Assembly (NCBI GenBank): GCA_001599935.1
Contig: BCIJ01000016.1
Coordinates: 459,226-523,225, forward strand
Source of the DNA: Holtermannia corniformis
Taxonomy: Eukaryota; Basidiomycota; Tremellomycetes; Holtermanniales
Reading direction: 5' to 3'
Length of the DNA: 64,000 nucleotides
The notes under the pieces are model-generated. The model was not told the DNA's origin and ran no database searches. It saw nothing but the letters and a program-made list of their open reading frames with translations. Each line of letters opens with the position of its first letter. Position 1 is the first letter of the stretch. This document shows, in pieces, positions 43,198 through 54,730 of the stretch. Both the position numbers and the translations under genes were made by a program.

Positions 43198-46100
43198 CTA
43201 CACAGTCTCTCTGTACAGCGTCTGAACGAGACTCGTACCCTTGCGCACGTAGCACAGCAACGCCGGGTTGGCGTCTTGACCCGTGCGATCTTGAAGGACC
43301 TCTGACTCGGGCACCTCTGTGACCTCGGCGTCGTTGTACTTGAAGAATCGGGTGGCTAAGGCGATTAGCGAGGGCCAGAACACTGCAACTCACGATGATC
43401 AGGCAGGTAAGCTTGGTAAGTCCAATAATGACCCGAGCCGCTTGTCTTGCCTAGACTCGGTCAGCCTGCTACCCCGCGGGATGCAGCAAACCAACCTCGG
43501 TGCATGAAGACCGACATGAGCTCGTATTCTGTCGAGCGCTCGCCCTCCCAGAGACGATCAAGCCGATCCCTGCAGCTCCGCAGCTGCTCCTCAACAGTTT
43601 TGATCTCTGCCGCGACGCGATCGGCCTCGACCTGCAAGGCTTCCAGCAAACCGTCATTGATCTCAAGTTCGGGCAAGTCGGTCAACGACGCAAGCGACTC
43701 TTTGACGTGGACAAAGGTCGAAGGCATGTCAAGAGGCTATCGGGGTCAATGAAATCCATAGCGAAGGACGATACCAACCTTTTTCGACTTGAGGTGGTGC
43801 AGTCGTCCGCGACGACTCGCCATCTCGCGCGTCAGTTCGATCGATTGCGCCCGCTTGCTGGGATCAGCCTGGGCCAAGAAGCGGTCCATGACAAGGGTAC
43901 GGTCGAACGCGATATGCGTGTTGGTCTTGCTTTCGCGTCCGGTCGCAAAGTCGTATTGCGAGCGCTGTCGGTTATCAGTACATTGCACGGTAGCGCAGTC
44001 CGACGTACCCTCATTTGGATGTATAGCAGTGGCGGGAGCGAGTCCATTAGGTCCATCTTGACACCCTTGCGACCTTCGTACTCAATCTCTTCGCCCTGGA
44101 GATAGAGTTCTCCGAGGCAGTCATACAGGTCCTTGCCCTCCTCTTCGACGCCCAGGATCGGCGGGACAAAGACGGATTCAACGGGCGCTTGCTCCACCTC
44201 GTTGGCGTACAGCGTCTGCTGCCGAAACTTGCACGAGAACAAGCTCTGCACGAGGTTGATATCGTGGCCATCGAGTGTAACGGTAGGCAAAGCCAGCTCG
44301 AGTTGATTCAATACGTTGATCAGCACCTCGGCCGAGTCTTGCTGAAGGCCTGTCGTGAATCAGTGTGCTATACCTCCATTGCAGAGGTTGACGCACCAAA
44401 CTGTAGGCTACGTGGGTTCAGAGTCTTCGGACGTGGCGGCAGAGGCGGTGGTGGCATAGAAGTAGCCACCGGTGCCGTCGGTACCTCTACAGCCGGAGCA
44501 TCCGCAACGATTGGCGAGTCTCGCTGCACGACCTCAAAGCCACCGTTCTCGTCGCGACTCTCACGCTTGACGACTTCAAAGTCATGATCAACGTCCATCT
44601 TCTCATCGTTGCTCGACGGCTCGTCGTCATCGTCGCGGTCTTGACTCGCCCGCTTGCCAAGAATTGACGTCTGGGGCACGGGGTCCGGTCGCGGGGGTGA
44701 GACTTCGATTTCCGGCGAGCCGACACGAGTGGAACCCGCGCTGGGTACGAGGTTATCGCTCGGCGCCGGGGCCGGGGCCGGGCCCTCAACTTGATCGTCT
44801 TCCGGTCGTGTGATGGCCAAGTAGGCCAGTTCCTGTTCTGGTCGGATCGCGGCGAGATCCGACTTGTGGAGCTGGAGAAAGAGGTTGCGCAGTTCTCGGA
44901 CGACTGGCGGCCATTAGCGTGAGACGAGACGAGGCTACAAGGCGCTTACATCGGTGAGACCTCTCGACCTCTGGTTTGTGTGAAGGCTGTGCTGGCTGTT
45001 CAAACGTCATGACAGCGTCGCGCAATGGCGTGATAGAATAGAGGTATTGCAAGATCGAGTTCAGGTAGCTGCGCGCGTCAGCACGATTGCCTTAGCTCCA
45101 TTGTAGATCTACCATGTGTTGCTGCAAAAACGTCAGCACGCAATCTGTACTATCCAACGCACTCACCCAATGTTATGCAGCCCGACCGGAATGTCCTTGC
45201 GCGCGACCTGCTCGGTGATATCTGCACTGCGTCAGCACTGCCATCCCAGGGGATTGTGCCAAGGCTCACCTAGCTCGCCCTTGTCCAGATAATGCTTGAT
45301 CGCCGTGCGCGCATCGCCGCCTTCCTCTGCAATGATGCGCAAACACATGCGGTAATGGTCTTTACGATGCGGAAAGTCCTTGATCGCCTCCTGGTATTGC
45401 CTGCAAGATCTCAGCGTGAACACTGCAACGACACCGACCGCATCCACACACATGATGACGCCCTCATCGATCGAGTTTTCCGGCGCGTTGAGGGCGCGGT
45501 ACGCCTCTGCGACCGAGAACGAGGCGGTCGAGCCCGCTGCGACAATGTGGCCCAAGAACTCGCTCTTGCGGTCCTTTGTGATGATCCCGAGCGCGTCTTC
45601 GAGCCTCTTGCGGTCCTCGCCCGTCGTCGCTCTGCGCGTCTGGTCTCTGAATAGTTTGAAGACGTAAGCGTCGGGTGCGTCCGTCTGCGGGATGCAGATT
45701 GCTTCGGCGTGCGCGAGGTCGTACCCGACTGTCGCGTACGCTTCCTTGAGGTCAGCTGCGAGCGTCAGTGATCCCTGAGTGGGTGACAAAGGGCAGGAGC
45801 GCACCTTGAGAGTACTTCCCCATGGACCCCTCGGTCGCGACTTTGATTGCAATCGTCTCGCGATCGGGCATGGCGACGCGTTCCATGTTTTGCAGAGCGC
45901 CAAGGTAGACGCCGGCATGGTCACTATCGCACGCGAGCTGAGCTGCGTACGCCGACAGGATCGTCTGTGCGGTGTCATGCGCTGAAACACCGAGCAGATC
46001 GAGATCGGCTCGACGAGCCGAAGTGATGGCCGTTTTGGCTGGCTTGATCAGCATGCAGGTCGACAACTGCATGACTCACCATAAGGGTATGACCCGATTC

Positions 46101-47734
46101 CAAGATCTTCCGCTGCAGCGCTGGTCAATCCCTGGCCCGACAACCCGACTGGTACCGCCGCGCCTAATCTCGCATCAGTCTCATTCCAGAACAGGCAGCC
46201 TGACACACACCCTCCAGCTCATACTTGAAAAAGAATGCCCAGAGGTACAACGAGACCTCGACCCACGCACGGATCGTTGCGCGGTGCAGCACGTTCCGAG
46301 CTTTGGCGTCTTCGACTCGGCGCGGGCCAACCCTAGATCTCCCATCGGTCTCGTCGTACCCGAAATGGAGAGCTGCGGCGAGCATGGCCCTGTGAGCGTT
46401 GCGTCAGTAGGGACGCGTATGACAAGACGGGACGGACTGGGTTGGACCCCATCCGGATTTGCGCTGGAACGACCTGCTGTCAATTGAAAAGAAGCGGCTG
46501 TCGCCTTCGATTGCGGCATTGGAGAGTAGCCTGCGTCGGGGTCAGTTGCCAACGACGAGTCTGCGATTGAAATGTACAGAGCCCAGATGGACCATGCTTC
46601 GAACACGCCGAGCTCCTTGTTGACACCGACGGCCGGCGAGGTGTGCTTTTCTGATATGTACGCGTTGGCGAGCGCGACGGGGATCTGGGCTGGAACCATG
46701 TCTGCATCGACGATGGCCCAGGCGTCGCTCGCGCAGCTGAGGTACAGCGTCGCTCGGTCATGTGTTGCTTTGCTGTCTGGCGGAGGGTGCAAGTAGGCTG
46801 GGTTGGACGTGTTGACGAGATCCGGCGGAAACGCGGCGTCGCCTGCTGGCGGCTGCAGCAGGTTTTCACTGTAAGACGACGAGGTTGCAAGCAGTGTGAA
46901 CGCATGGAAGTGATCCTGCTTTCGATCGGGCCAGCTGACGCGTTGAGCGAGCAAGTCGTTGTAGCGTGAGAGCTCTCTTTGCCTGTCGGACGGGTCGATC
47001 CGATCTGAAGGCGATAACGTCTCCAACTCTTGCATCGTTGGTATAGGCGGGGGCTGCCCGCGACCGGTCCGGACTCTGAGCCAGGCCCAGCACTCTGTGC
47101 AAAAGTAGGAATCGGATGGTATGCTGGCGTAGACGTCTGCGAGGTCGGCGGGGGGAAAGCCACAGCTGCTACTGCTTGAAGCGACGGTTGCTGCTTCGGA
47201 CGCGAGCGACGCAGAGCTTGAATCGGCATCTGGCGTCGGTACGGTGGCCGGTTGCTTGAGGGTGGAGATACGGTCGGCCCAGTCATCGAACACGGGTTTG
47301 ACGAGCTCGTGCGGGTGAATGAGCTCAAGCAGTCTGCGTGGGAGGACTCCAGGCCCGACCTGAGCCTTGTCCGCGCTAGAGTCAATGTCCATCTCGGCAC
47401 CGACCGTCTTGTCCCATCCGTTTGAACCTCGGTACAGGACCGGATCACTCAGCATTGGGTCTAGCGCCTGTGCAAACGCAGCGTCCGCATACTCGACATG
47501 CTCTGTGATGACACTCGGGAGCGCTTTCGGACTGTCATCCTCGACTCGTTCAGGCGACCGGTACGCTGGGTGAGCGTGCTCGGGTGAAGGCGAGCGTAAC
47601 GGGTGGATGCGCGTGTGGGATGAGCCGGGTGATTTGCTGAGAGTGTGCGGGTTGATGTACGCTTGCGCGTAGCTGACGCTGGGCCGTTTGGGCAGCGGTG
47701 GCTTTGGCGACGTTGGCGACCGGTGGGCCGTCAT
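43198..47734 (-). CDS. UBP2: ubiquitin carboxyl-terminal hydrolase, Ubp2/USP25-28 type
   Basis: Cysteine deubiquitinase. It starts at ATG 47734 (MTAHRSPTSPKPPLPKRPS). The long N-terminal part contains SDSYFCTECWAWLRVRTGRG and several helical exons (QTILSAYAAQLACDSDHAG, YQEAIKDFPHRKDHYRMCLR) as in fungal Ubp2. The Cys box is DIPVGLHNIG, intron, a 9-nt exon (45121-45113) coding NTC, intron, YLNSILQYLYSITPLRDA; the catalytic Cys codon is split TG/C. An insert rich in PAPAPAPSDN and KMDVDHDFEV follows, then LQQDSAEVLINVLNQLE (QQD box), SLFSCKFRQQTLYANEVEQ, PPLLYIQMR and the His box YELMSVFMHRG, intron, KTSGSGHYWTYQAYLPD with the catalytic His. The end is ALLCYVRKGTSLVQTLYRETV at 43198. Confidence 0.87.
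45113..45121 (-). other. 9-nt microexon carrying the catalytic Cys of the deubiquitinase
   Basis: On the minus strand the order is ATTGG, GTGAGT-intron ending TTTTTGCAG, the exon CAACACATG, a GTAGAT-intron ending GCGCGCAG, then CTACCTGAAC. Only this joining restores the invariant GNTCYxNSxLQ box in frame. Both introns have GCTGACG branch sites. Confidence 0.85.
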
Positions 47735-48079
47735 TTAGACCAAGTCAAAGTGGTGGCAAGCACGAACCTGGTCGTGAGGTGTTCAGGAGCTGTGTACCAA
47801 GTTGGTATCTCTTACAAGTTGGTATCTCTTACAGTGTTGATACTGCTCGCTCTGCTACAGTGCTTGTGTCCTGCCGTGCGCTCGACCGAGGAGCTCGCGT
47901 GGTATAGATAGGCTTGTGCATAGGCACATAAAAGCAGGCCTATCCACACGCCTAAAGGAATTGCGGAGTACTGTAGGCGCACCCGTCGTCACGAAATGTC
48001 AAGCCTAAACCAGCCACGTGGTGGATAGTCGCGCTCCCCGCATCCTCCTACTCGACCACCGCCGTTCTCTCGCAGCGCC
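47735..48079. promoter_or_regulatory. divergent promoter region, deubiquitinase / CORVET subunit
   Basis: 345 bp between start codons. It contains a 16-bp tandem repeat (47801-47833) and an AT-rich part around 47925-47990. No gene is seen. Confidence 0.45.
47801..47833. repeat. tandem 16-bp repeat in divergent promoter
   Basis: GTTGGTATCTCTTACA occurs at 47801-47816 and 47818-47833, a 17-bp period. About 67-100 bp from the deubiquitinase ATG. Confidence 0.85.
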
Positions 48080-51000
48080 ATGAGCGTAGACGGCTCCCAG
48101 TGCTCTCCAGACGGCGCAATGGCACCCTCGCCACCGTTCTACATCCAACCCGTGCTCGAAAACGTCTTCAACGTCAACGACCTGCTCGACCTCTCCAGTC
48201 CTTCCGGTCAGTACTCGGCTTCGTGCCCTCGCGTGTGCGCGCTCACGTTTCGGTGCAGAGACCCAACAGCCACAGCTCGCTGCTCAGCCGCTCAACATCT
48301 TCTCACAGCTCGTAGCCGGGACGACCACGGCAGCCAACAGGCGTGCACAGGCGATTGCGAGCGCAAAGACGGCAGACCATGAGGCTCTGGCCACGCCGAT
48401 CGAGGGAAGGGTCGTGCTCCGCTGTGTCGAGGGCTATGGTGGGTCCATCTATCGAGATGAGAGCTGCACTGACGCGAAAGGGAACAACCTCTACCTTGGA
48501 TCCTCGGATGGCGTCGTGTACTGGTACACGATTGACGGCTCGGGCCCGTCCGAGGTAGGTCGTCGGGCTGCGTACAAGACTTGTGCTGACCTACGACAGG
48601 GCTTCAAGCTCCGCCACAAGCACACGCTCTTTCCCCGTCGCGCCGTTAGCAAGATTCTACTCTTGCCCATGGTCGGCAAGGCGCTCGTCTTGTCCGACGG
48701 CACCCTCCACTTCTTCACCCTGCCAACACTCGACCCGGTCCCATCCTCGCTCATCAACCCGATCCGAGGCGTCGTCACTGCCGTCTTGGACGATGCCGAG
48801 ATGGACGTCGATCCGAACGACACCGAGAGACCGGCCGAGATGGGGCTCTGTGTCATCAAGCGCAAGTCGATCATGCTGTTCCGGCTCGGCGCCAGGTTGT
48901 CGACCGACAAGGTCGGTCCCGTAAGAGTCCTGCAAGCTCACAGACTGACGGCACAGGACGGCGTGGTGCAAGAGATTCCACTACCCGACGGCGCCATCCT
49001 CGGCAGCCGCACCCACACGACCCTCTGCGTCGCCGAATCCACTCAAAAGCTCTACAACATGATCGACCTCGAAAACGCCCAACTGTGGCCGCTGCTCCCG
49101 TATTCCCAGATCGACGCCTCCGTCGCCGATTTCGATGCAACCCCCAACATTGCCGTCGTGCCCGGCGAGCGCGAGTTTTTGATCACGAGCTACACGGGGA
49201 CCGGCACCATTGGCGTCTTTCTGACCGCTGCGGGCGATCCCACGCGCGGCACGCTCGAATGGGCATCGCATCCAGTCGCCGTCACGATCGAGAGTGAATA
49301 CATCATTGCGCTCTGTCGGGACAACACGGTGGTCATCCACTCGATCCAGCAGCCAGATAGACCCTTACAGGTCATTCAGCTTCCGCACGGCTTCCAGGCG
49401 CTCGGTGTCGTTTCGTCGCCTTATGGCGTAAGTATCCAGAACCACGTTCGGGATCAGAGGATGCGTCTGGTCTCGCTGCCTCTGCTACGAGTGGAGACGA
49501 CGCCCGCGGCGCAAGCGAGCTCGGAGCAGCAAGATCAACCGCCGTCGGGATCAGGGCTCACACCGCCGTCCTCCCCAAAGCAGCCGGCGCGGATCCTTCC
49601 CCCCGGGCCGTCCTCGACAACAGTGACGGAAACACTGATAGTCGGGCTGAACGCCGTGTACGCACTGGCCCCGGTTCCAGCCATTGTCCGCCTCGAGGAG
49701 CTCTTGGACGCAGGTAAAGTCGACGACGCGATCTCGCTAGTTGACGAGGAGCGACGGCGGGGCAAGCGCGGCGAGATTGACGTTGACAAGGTTAGTCCTC
49801 TTCTAGCCCTTTCGGATCGCAGCTTAGGTGTAGGCAACACATACCGGCACGATGCGCCTGCTCCACCTCCGACTTGCCTGCGGGCTACTACTCGAGACAC
49901 ACTTTGCCCGTGCAGGCGAATACTTTACTCGCGGCAAGATTGACGTCCGTCTGCTCGTACGCTTGTTCCCTGCGATCCGCGGCAAGGTGATTGGTTCGGC
50001 TGAAGAGGTCGAGGTGTATGCTGGTCTCGAGGCGGTCCTGCGCCAGATGGATTCCATCGAGGACATCAGTCAGTCCCGAGCGCTACCTAGCGCACGCTAA
50101 CGCTCTCAGTCCGACGAAGCGTGAGACGGACCGACGCCGAAGCCGTCCTGCTCTCCAACGCAAACGCCATGCTGACCGACTTTGTCCGCAAGACACGCAC
50201 CAGCCGGCGCAAAGGCGGCGGAGCGCGCGGCGTCGATTCGCGCAAGATTGATATCGTACTCGATACCGCTCTAGCCAAACTGTTGGCGCAAGCGGACGCG
50301 ACGGACGAGCTGTTGAACCTGTTGGCGGCCCCGAACGATGTGGTTCTGTCCGAGCTGGAACCGTTTCTGGCACAGAGGCCGTTTGTGCTCTCGAGGGTCA
50401 TGTTGCAGCGCGGCAGGGTCGATCGCGTGCTGGCAATCTTGAGAGAGTAGGTGGCGCACTTTATGCAGACACGGGCTGATGAGCTGGCAGGATTGCGGAA
50501 GCGCCCGAGACGGATCCGCACTGTCCTGACCCGATGACCGAGATTGTCAAGCTGCTGCACGCGTCGACAGACGAGGCGTTGTTGCGAGAATATGGGTTGT
50601 GGCTGGTACAGCAGAGGCCGCAAGTCGGATTACAGGTTGGTGGAGAGCTCTGCGATCTCGCTGACGACATTAGATCTTTACAGAGCAAGACGCCAAGACG
50701 GGCGTCAAGTTTGACGACGTGGCGCTGCTGGCTGACATGAGAGCGATCGACGACAACGTGGCGAACCGATATCTTGAGCATGTCGTTGTCCAGCGCCGGT
50801 CATCTGTAGGTGCAATCTGAAACGACTAGCCAGCTCATGCTTCCGCCAGGTGCGCGAGCTGCATGAAGCATTGCTGCAGCAGCTTCTAGATCGACTCGAA
50901 GAGCTCGTCAAGGACGATGGCGTTCGCTACCACTTTGAAGAGCTGGGTGCGTTTGTCGGACCTCGCTGTGGCGATTCTGATCCGAGCAGAGTCCGAGTAC

Positions 51001-52005
51001 CGGCTGAGCGCTCCGATCTCGTTTGGCCAGTTTTTGGCCGATGTCGCGCCGGCGACACCAGCCAAGGATGCCCGGCTCAAGCTCTTGCTGTTCATGCAAG
51101 GCTCGCCTTTCTACGACCTTGGCAAAGCTGCCAAGAGGCTGGAAGTGATTGACTTTACCCTACTTGAGCGCGCGATTGTCAAGGGCAGGGTTAGTTGTGA
51201 ACTGTGCCGTTGCACCATGCTGACGACTGGACAAGCTCGCACAGCACAAGGAAGCGCTGGCCCTTCTCGCGCAAAACCTTGGCGACTCCATCTCGGCGCA
51301 AACGTACTGTACGTTTGGCGAGGTGATCCCCCCGAAAGTCGCGCGGAGCATTGCGATGCGCATCCCTCAACTGAGTGCGTGGGCGACACTGGGCGAAGTC
51401 GGGCGCAAGCGTCGGGGCACGCTCGAGCCCGAGCTACAGGATGGGTTGGTTCTTGAGCTGCTGCGGGTGTATATGCGTGACGGGTGTGTGTAGTGTCTAT
51501 GTGCGAGTTGTGCTGAAGCGAGATCTTAGCGCCTCGAAACCGCAAACGACGGCGCTGCTCAATGCGCAGGCGCGGCATCTTGACGTCTCTCAGGTGATTT
51601 TCCAGATGGATGAAGAGCGTAGCTGACGATCAGGTGCTGGAAACGATCCCCGACGATTGGGCGCTGAATGGCGTCTCGTCGTTCTTGACGCGCTCGCTCC
51701 GGCGACAGATGCACGAGCGCATGAGCTGGCAAAGTCGGTCGTCTGGCATGTCATCCACAAAGCTGACGAATACAGTTGTCAAATCCATCGCGGCGGGGGA
51801 GAACATGCAGACGGCTGAAAAGTGGCTCGATACCGTGCCCAAGCGGGCGCCGACGACGTCAGACTACCCGACGCCGCCGAGCGAAGGGTCGATAGCAGAG
51901 AAAGAGTATCGTTCTTTCGACGAGAAACGGGGCGAGGACGTAGATGAAGCGCCGGTGATCAAGCATGAGCGGTCGGGTTGGGCGGAACGAGAGGCGTATT
52001 TCTAG
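48080..52005 (+). CDS. VPS3: CORVET tethering subunit, Vps3/TGFBRAP1 family
   Basis: Endosomal tethering factor with an N-terminal CNH/propeller domain and C-terminal clathrin-repeat-like helices. It starts at ATG 48080 (MSVDGSQCSPDGAMAPSPPF). The CNH domain reads NLYLGSSDGVVYWYTIDGSG, KALVLSDGTLHFFTLPTLDPVPSS, LCVIKRKSIMLFRLG, PLPDGAILGSRT, FLITSYTGTGTIGVFLTAAGDP and IIALCRDNTVVIHSI. The Vps39-1-type segment is RLLHLRLACGLLLETHFARAG, YFTRGKIDVRLLVRLFP. The helical region includes RKIDIVLDTALAKLLAQADA, VQQRPQVGLQ, intron, LFTEQDAKTGVKFDDVALL (TGFBRAP1 VQVFTKR...F) and NRYLEHVVVQ. The Vps39-2 end is QVLETIPDDWALNGVSSFLTRSLRR, then MSSTKLTNTVVKSIAAGEN. The C-terminal RING-like Cys motif of animal TGFBRAP1 is absent; the tail ends HERSGWAEREAYF. 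About ten introns. Vps39/Vam6 is the alternative. Confidence 0.83.
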
Positions 52006-52445
52006 ATGGTCTGGGGTTGTATGCTTTACGCTCATGATATAACGCTGCTGGCTGCTGTGGGCCATCGAGTACAAGTACATTGTAGTGCTCGTCACTACAC
52101 CCCACTGTCCATCACCCCTGCGCTAGTTGCCCGGTCCCGCAAGCGGCCGCCCGGGCCCACTGTGCCCCTTGAAATCCGGCAACGGCGTGGCGACGATCAT
52201 CAAGATCAACGGGTTGAAGATTGCGAAAGCCAAGTAGTATTCCACGGTTGCCCACATTGCGCTGGGTCGAGGCCATGGACCGTCACGGTTATCTAGCGTA
52301 CTGGGACGCGGCAGGGGTCGGGGATATAGGAAGTGAAACGGAGAAAGGAACGAGTGATGAAAGGTAGGCGGCTAGATGTATACATGTCCATGTGTGCTTG
52401 CACCTCGAGCCTTGTGCTCTACAAGGCCTCCTCTGCATGCAACCG
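52006..52445. other. convergent intergenic region with 3' UTRs
   Basis: About 440 bp between the VPS3 and eRF1 stop codons. If the last eRF1 intron is retained the eRF1 frame runs on into this region as far as 52289. No separate gene is recognised. Confidence 0.5.
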
Positions 52446-54377
52446 TTACATGTCTGCAACGCGTCAGCTCCCGTCCCACGGGCAGAGGCCGACGCACCAC
52501 TCTGATCCGAGTCGTAAAACTCGTCGTCGTCATCGACCGAAGTGAGCTCCATGAAATCGACCTTGTAGCGCAAGATGCCACCGACGCCGCCCATGCCCCG
52601 ACAAAACTGACTGCCTTCTGTCGATTTATCCGTGATAAACTCGAGTTCGGCTCCAAACTGTTTAAAGTGTTCTGCGAACCACTCGACGAGCAGCATCGGT
52701 TCGCCCGCGGGCTCCATCTCGGTGTTTGTCGACTTGTCAACAAACTTTTCACGGTCCTTGTCTGAAGGCGACGAGTGGACGATGACGGTCTCTGCGGAGC
52801 GTTAGCGCTTGCGCTATACTGTCAGCAGAAGACGTACCTCCCGCCGCATTCTTGAGTTCGTGCCGCATCACATCCAAGTTTTCCCACACGATCAACTTTT
52901 CAACCGCGCCCATGTCGAGCGCCTTGAGCGTGTCGGCGATCCCAAAGCAGAATTTGCCCGTGTCGAGCGCGATTTCATCAAAGTAGCGCTGGATCAGTCG
53001 TTTCTCCTGGACGAATTTGACGTTTGCGAGCGAGTCGGCGGCGAGCTCGATTGCCTGGGTGTGTGAGCGGCGCGCGCGGCGGGTCCCTCCAGCAACCAAC
53101 CTGATTAAACCCATTCTCACTGCCATAGCTCACATCAACAATCTTGATCACCTTTGCCGCCAGCCTTGGATCGAACAGATCGCTCTGACTCAAATCATTC
53201 TTCAGTTCGGCCGAACCGGCCAGAACGATGCCGGTCACGTTGACTTTATCGTTGGTGATAAAGTGCTGGACGGCGAGTTCGGCCACTTTACGGACGTAGT
53301 TGTGACGCTTTTCTTCGCGCAGACGAGAGAACCGGAGGGCGGATTGACCGCCGCGACCGTGCTTTTTGGGGAGGTCGACGGTGAATTTTTGGAGGATGGT
53401 ACGGGTGTTGCCGGCGAGGGTGCCGTAGAGCTGCGAGCGCGAGCGTAGCGAGCGCGTCAAGAGTGAGCGCGGTGGTGAGCGCGGCGACAAGTAGCAAGGA
53501 TCGACAACGACAAGCAAAGAGCAGTGCGAGGATTTCAAAAGACAGAGGTCAGCACTGTTTCGCCAAGTGTGCGACCACGAACCGTGCCTTGACCGTCCAT
53601 GACGACGAAACCGAACGAGTTGTCCTGCTGCAAGAGTTCTGCGAGGGCTTCGGTGTGAAAGCTGTTGGGGTGAGCGCGTGCTTTGCCGTTGCAGAGCGGG
53701 GTGGTACGGACCGGTTATCGCAGAGATACAAAGACTGGGCGAGATCAGTCGTCAACTCGAGAGTACGGCTCGAGGCGACGCACAGTGTTCAAAGGCTTGT
53801 GCGGTTCAAACGACATTGAAACTTTTTTCTCCTTGCCTTCGTCGGTGAGCACGGTGCCGACAAAGACGACGAGGCCGTTGTCGGGGACTGGGTGGTTAGT
53901 TATAGGCAGGCACAGGAGCAAGGGACCGACTGCGGTTGTACAGTTTCAGACGCTGTTGGGTCGACGTGATGGCGGATAGGACCGAGAGGCTGGCATGGAT
54001 CAGCGCTGAGCAGAGCTGGGTGATAGCCGACTGACCGGTTGACTCTGGACTTGATGTTGGACGCGGTACCGTATTCTTGCGTGAGCATGTTGGTCCAGAT
54101 GCTGACTTGTTGCTATGCGCCGTCAGCGCTGTGTGAGCCCGCTCGGGACCTACCTTTGGCGGGATGACAAGAGTGATCATTGACGTCCCGGCGCCTCTTG
54201 CCTCGTCTAGAGATTTCACGAGCTTTTTCATCTACCGTTGCATGAGTGAGCCCAGCCTGGGATCAGAGTGGGATCGACCGACCTTCCACAGCCGAATGTT
54301 TTGCTCGGCAATCTCCTGTCGGTGTGTTAGGTGTGCGCTGCGCTGTAGGCTGGCCGACGTACATCTGGGGTTGACAT
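52446..54377 (-). CDS. SUP45: eukaryotic peptide chain release factor subunit 1 (eRF1)
   Basis: Recognises all stop codons in the ribosomal A site and triggers peptide release. A five-residue first exon (MSTPD, ATG 54377) joins [11 protein letters not shown], then [26 protein letters not shown]. Key motifs: TASNIKS (stop decoding), LYLCDNRFHTEAL (YxCxxxF), [21 protein letters not shown] (GGQ, peptidyl hydrolysis), [87 protein letters not shown]. The last intron (44 nt, GTGCGT donor, GCTGAC branch, GCAG) joins FYDSDQS to D-M-stop, TAA at 52446-52448. Around eight introns. It is divergent from NOT1. Confidence 0.95.
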
Positions 54378-54730
54378 TGTGGTGGTCGTGTGTGCCGAGC
54401 TGCGGTGGCCACCCGAGTTGAACAAAGGTGGTAATCGAGGGTGAGGAATTAGGAACCGTGTTGAAATGGGATTTGGATAAATACAAAAGAATGCGCGCAG
54501 TGTGGCACCGCGAACCGAGACAGCAACAGCTCACCCACTCTCCACCACTCGACCGCTCAGCGCACACGGCGACACTCGAGCACGAGCGCAGTGGGATCAG
54601 CACTGTAGGATCCACCACCGCTGCTGCTACCGCCACTCACGCCACAGCTCCCGCCACCGCCAGCCAGGACCACCACCACCAGGACCACCACCACCACCAC
54701 ACCGACCGAGCCCCCTCCAATGCAGCGCCG
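54378..54730. promoter_or_regulatory. divergent promoter / leader region, eRF1 and NOT1
   Basis: Contains a TATA-like GGATAAATAC near 54474-54483 on the plus strand and a His-codon-like CAC-rich stretch (54670-54705). The NOT1 frame is open through much of it, with an in-frame ATG at 54491, so part of this may be NOT1 coding sequence or 5' UTR. Confidence 0.4.

Noticed and set aside
46480..47448. 322-codon frame overlapping the deubiquitinase N-terminus
   Set aside because: It is the +1 shadow of the real minus-strand frame 46181-47734, Ser/Arg/Pro-biased, and has no connection to the downstream catalytic exons.
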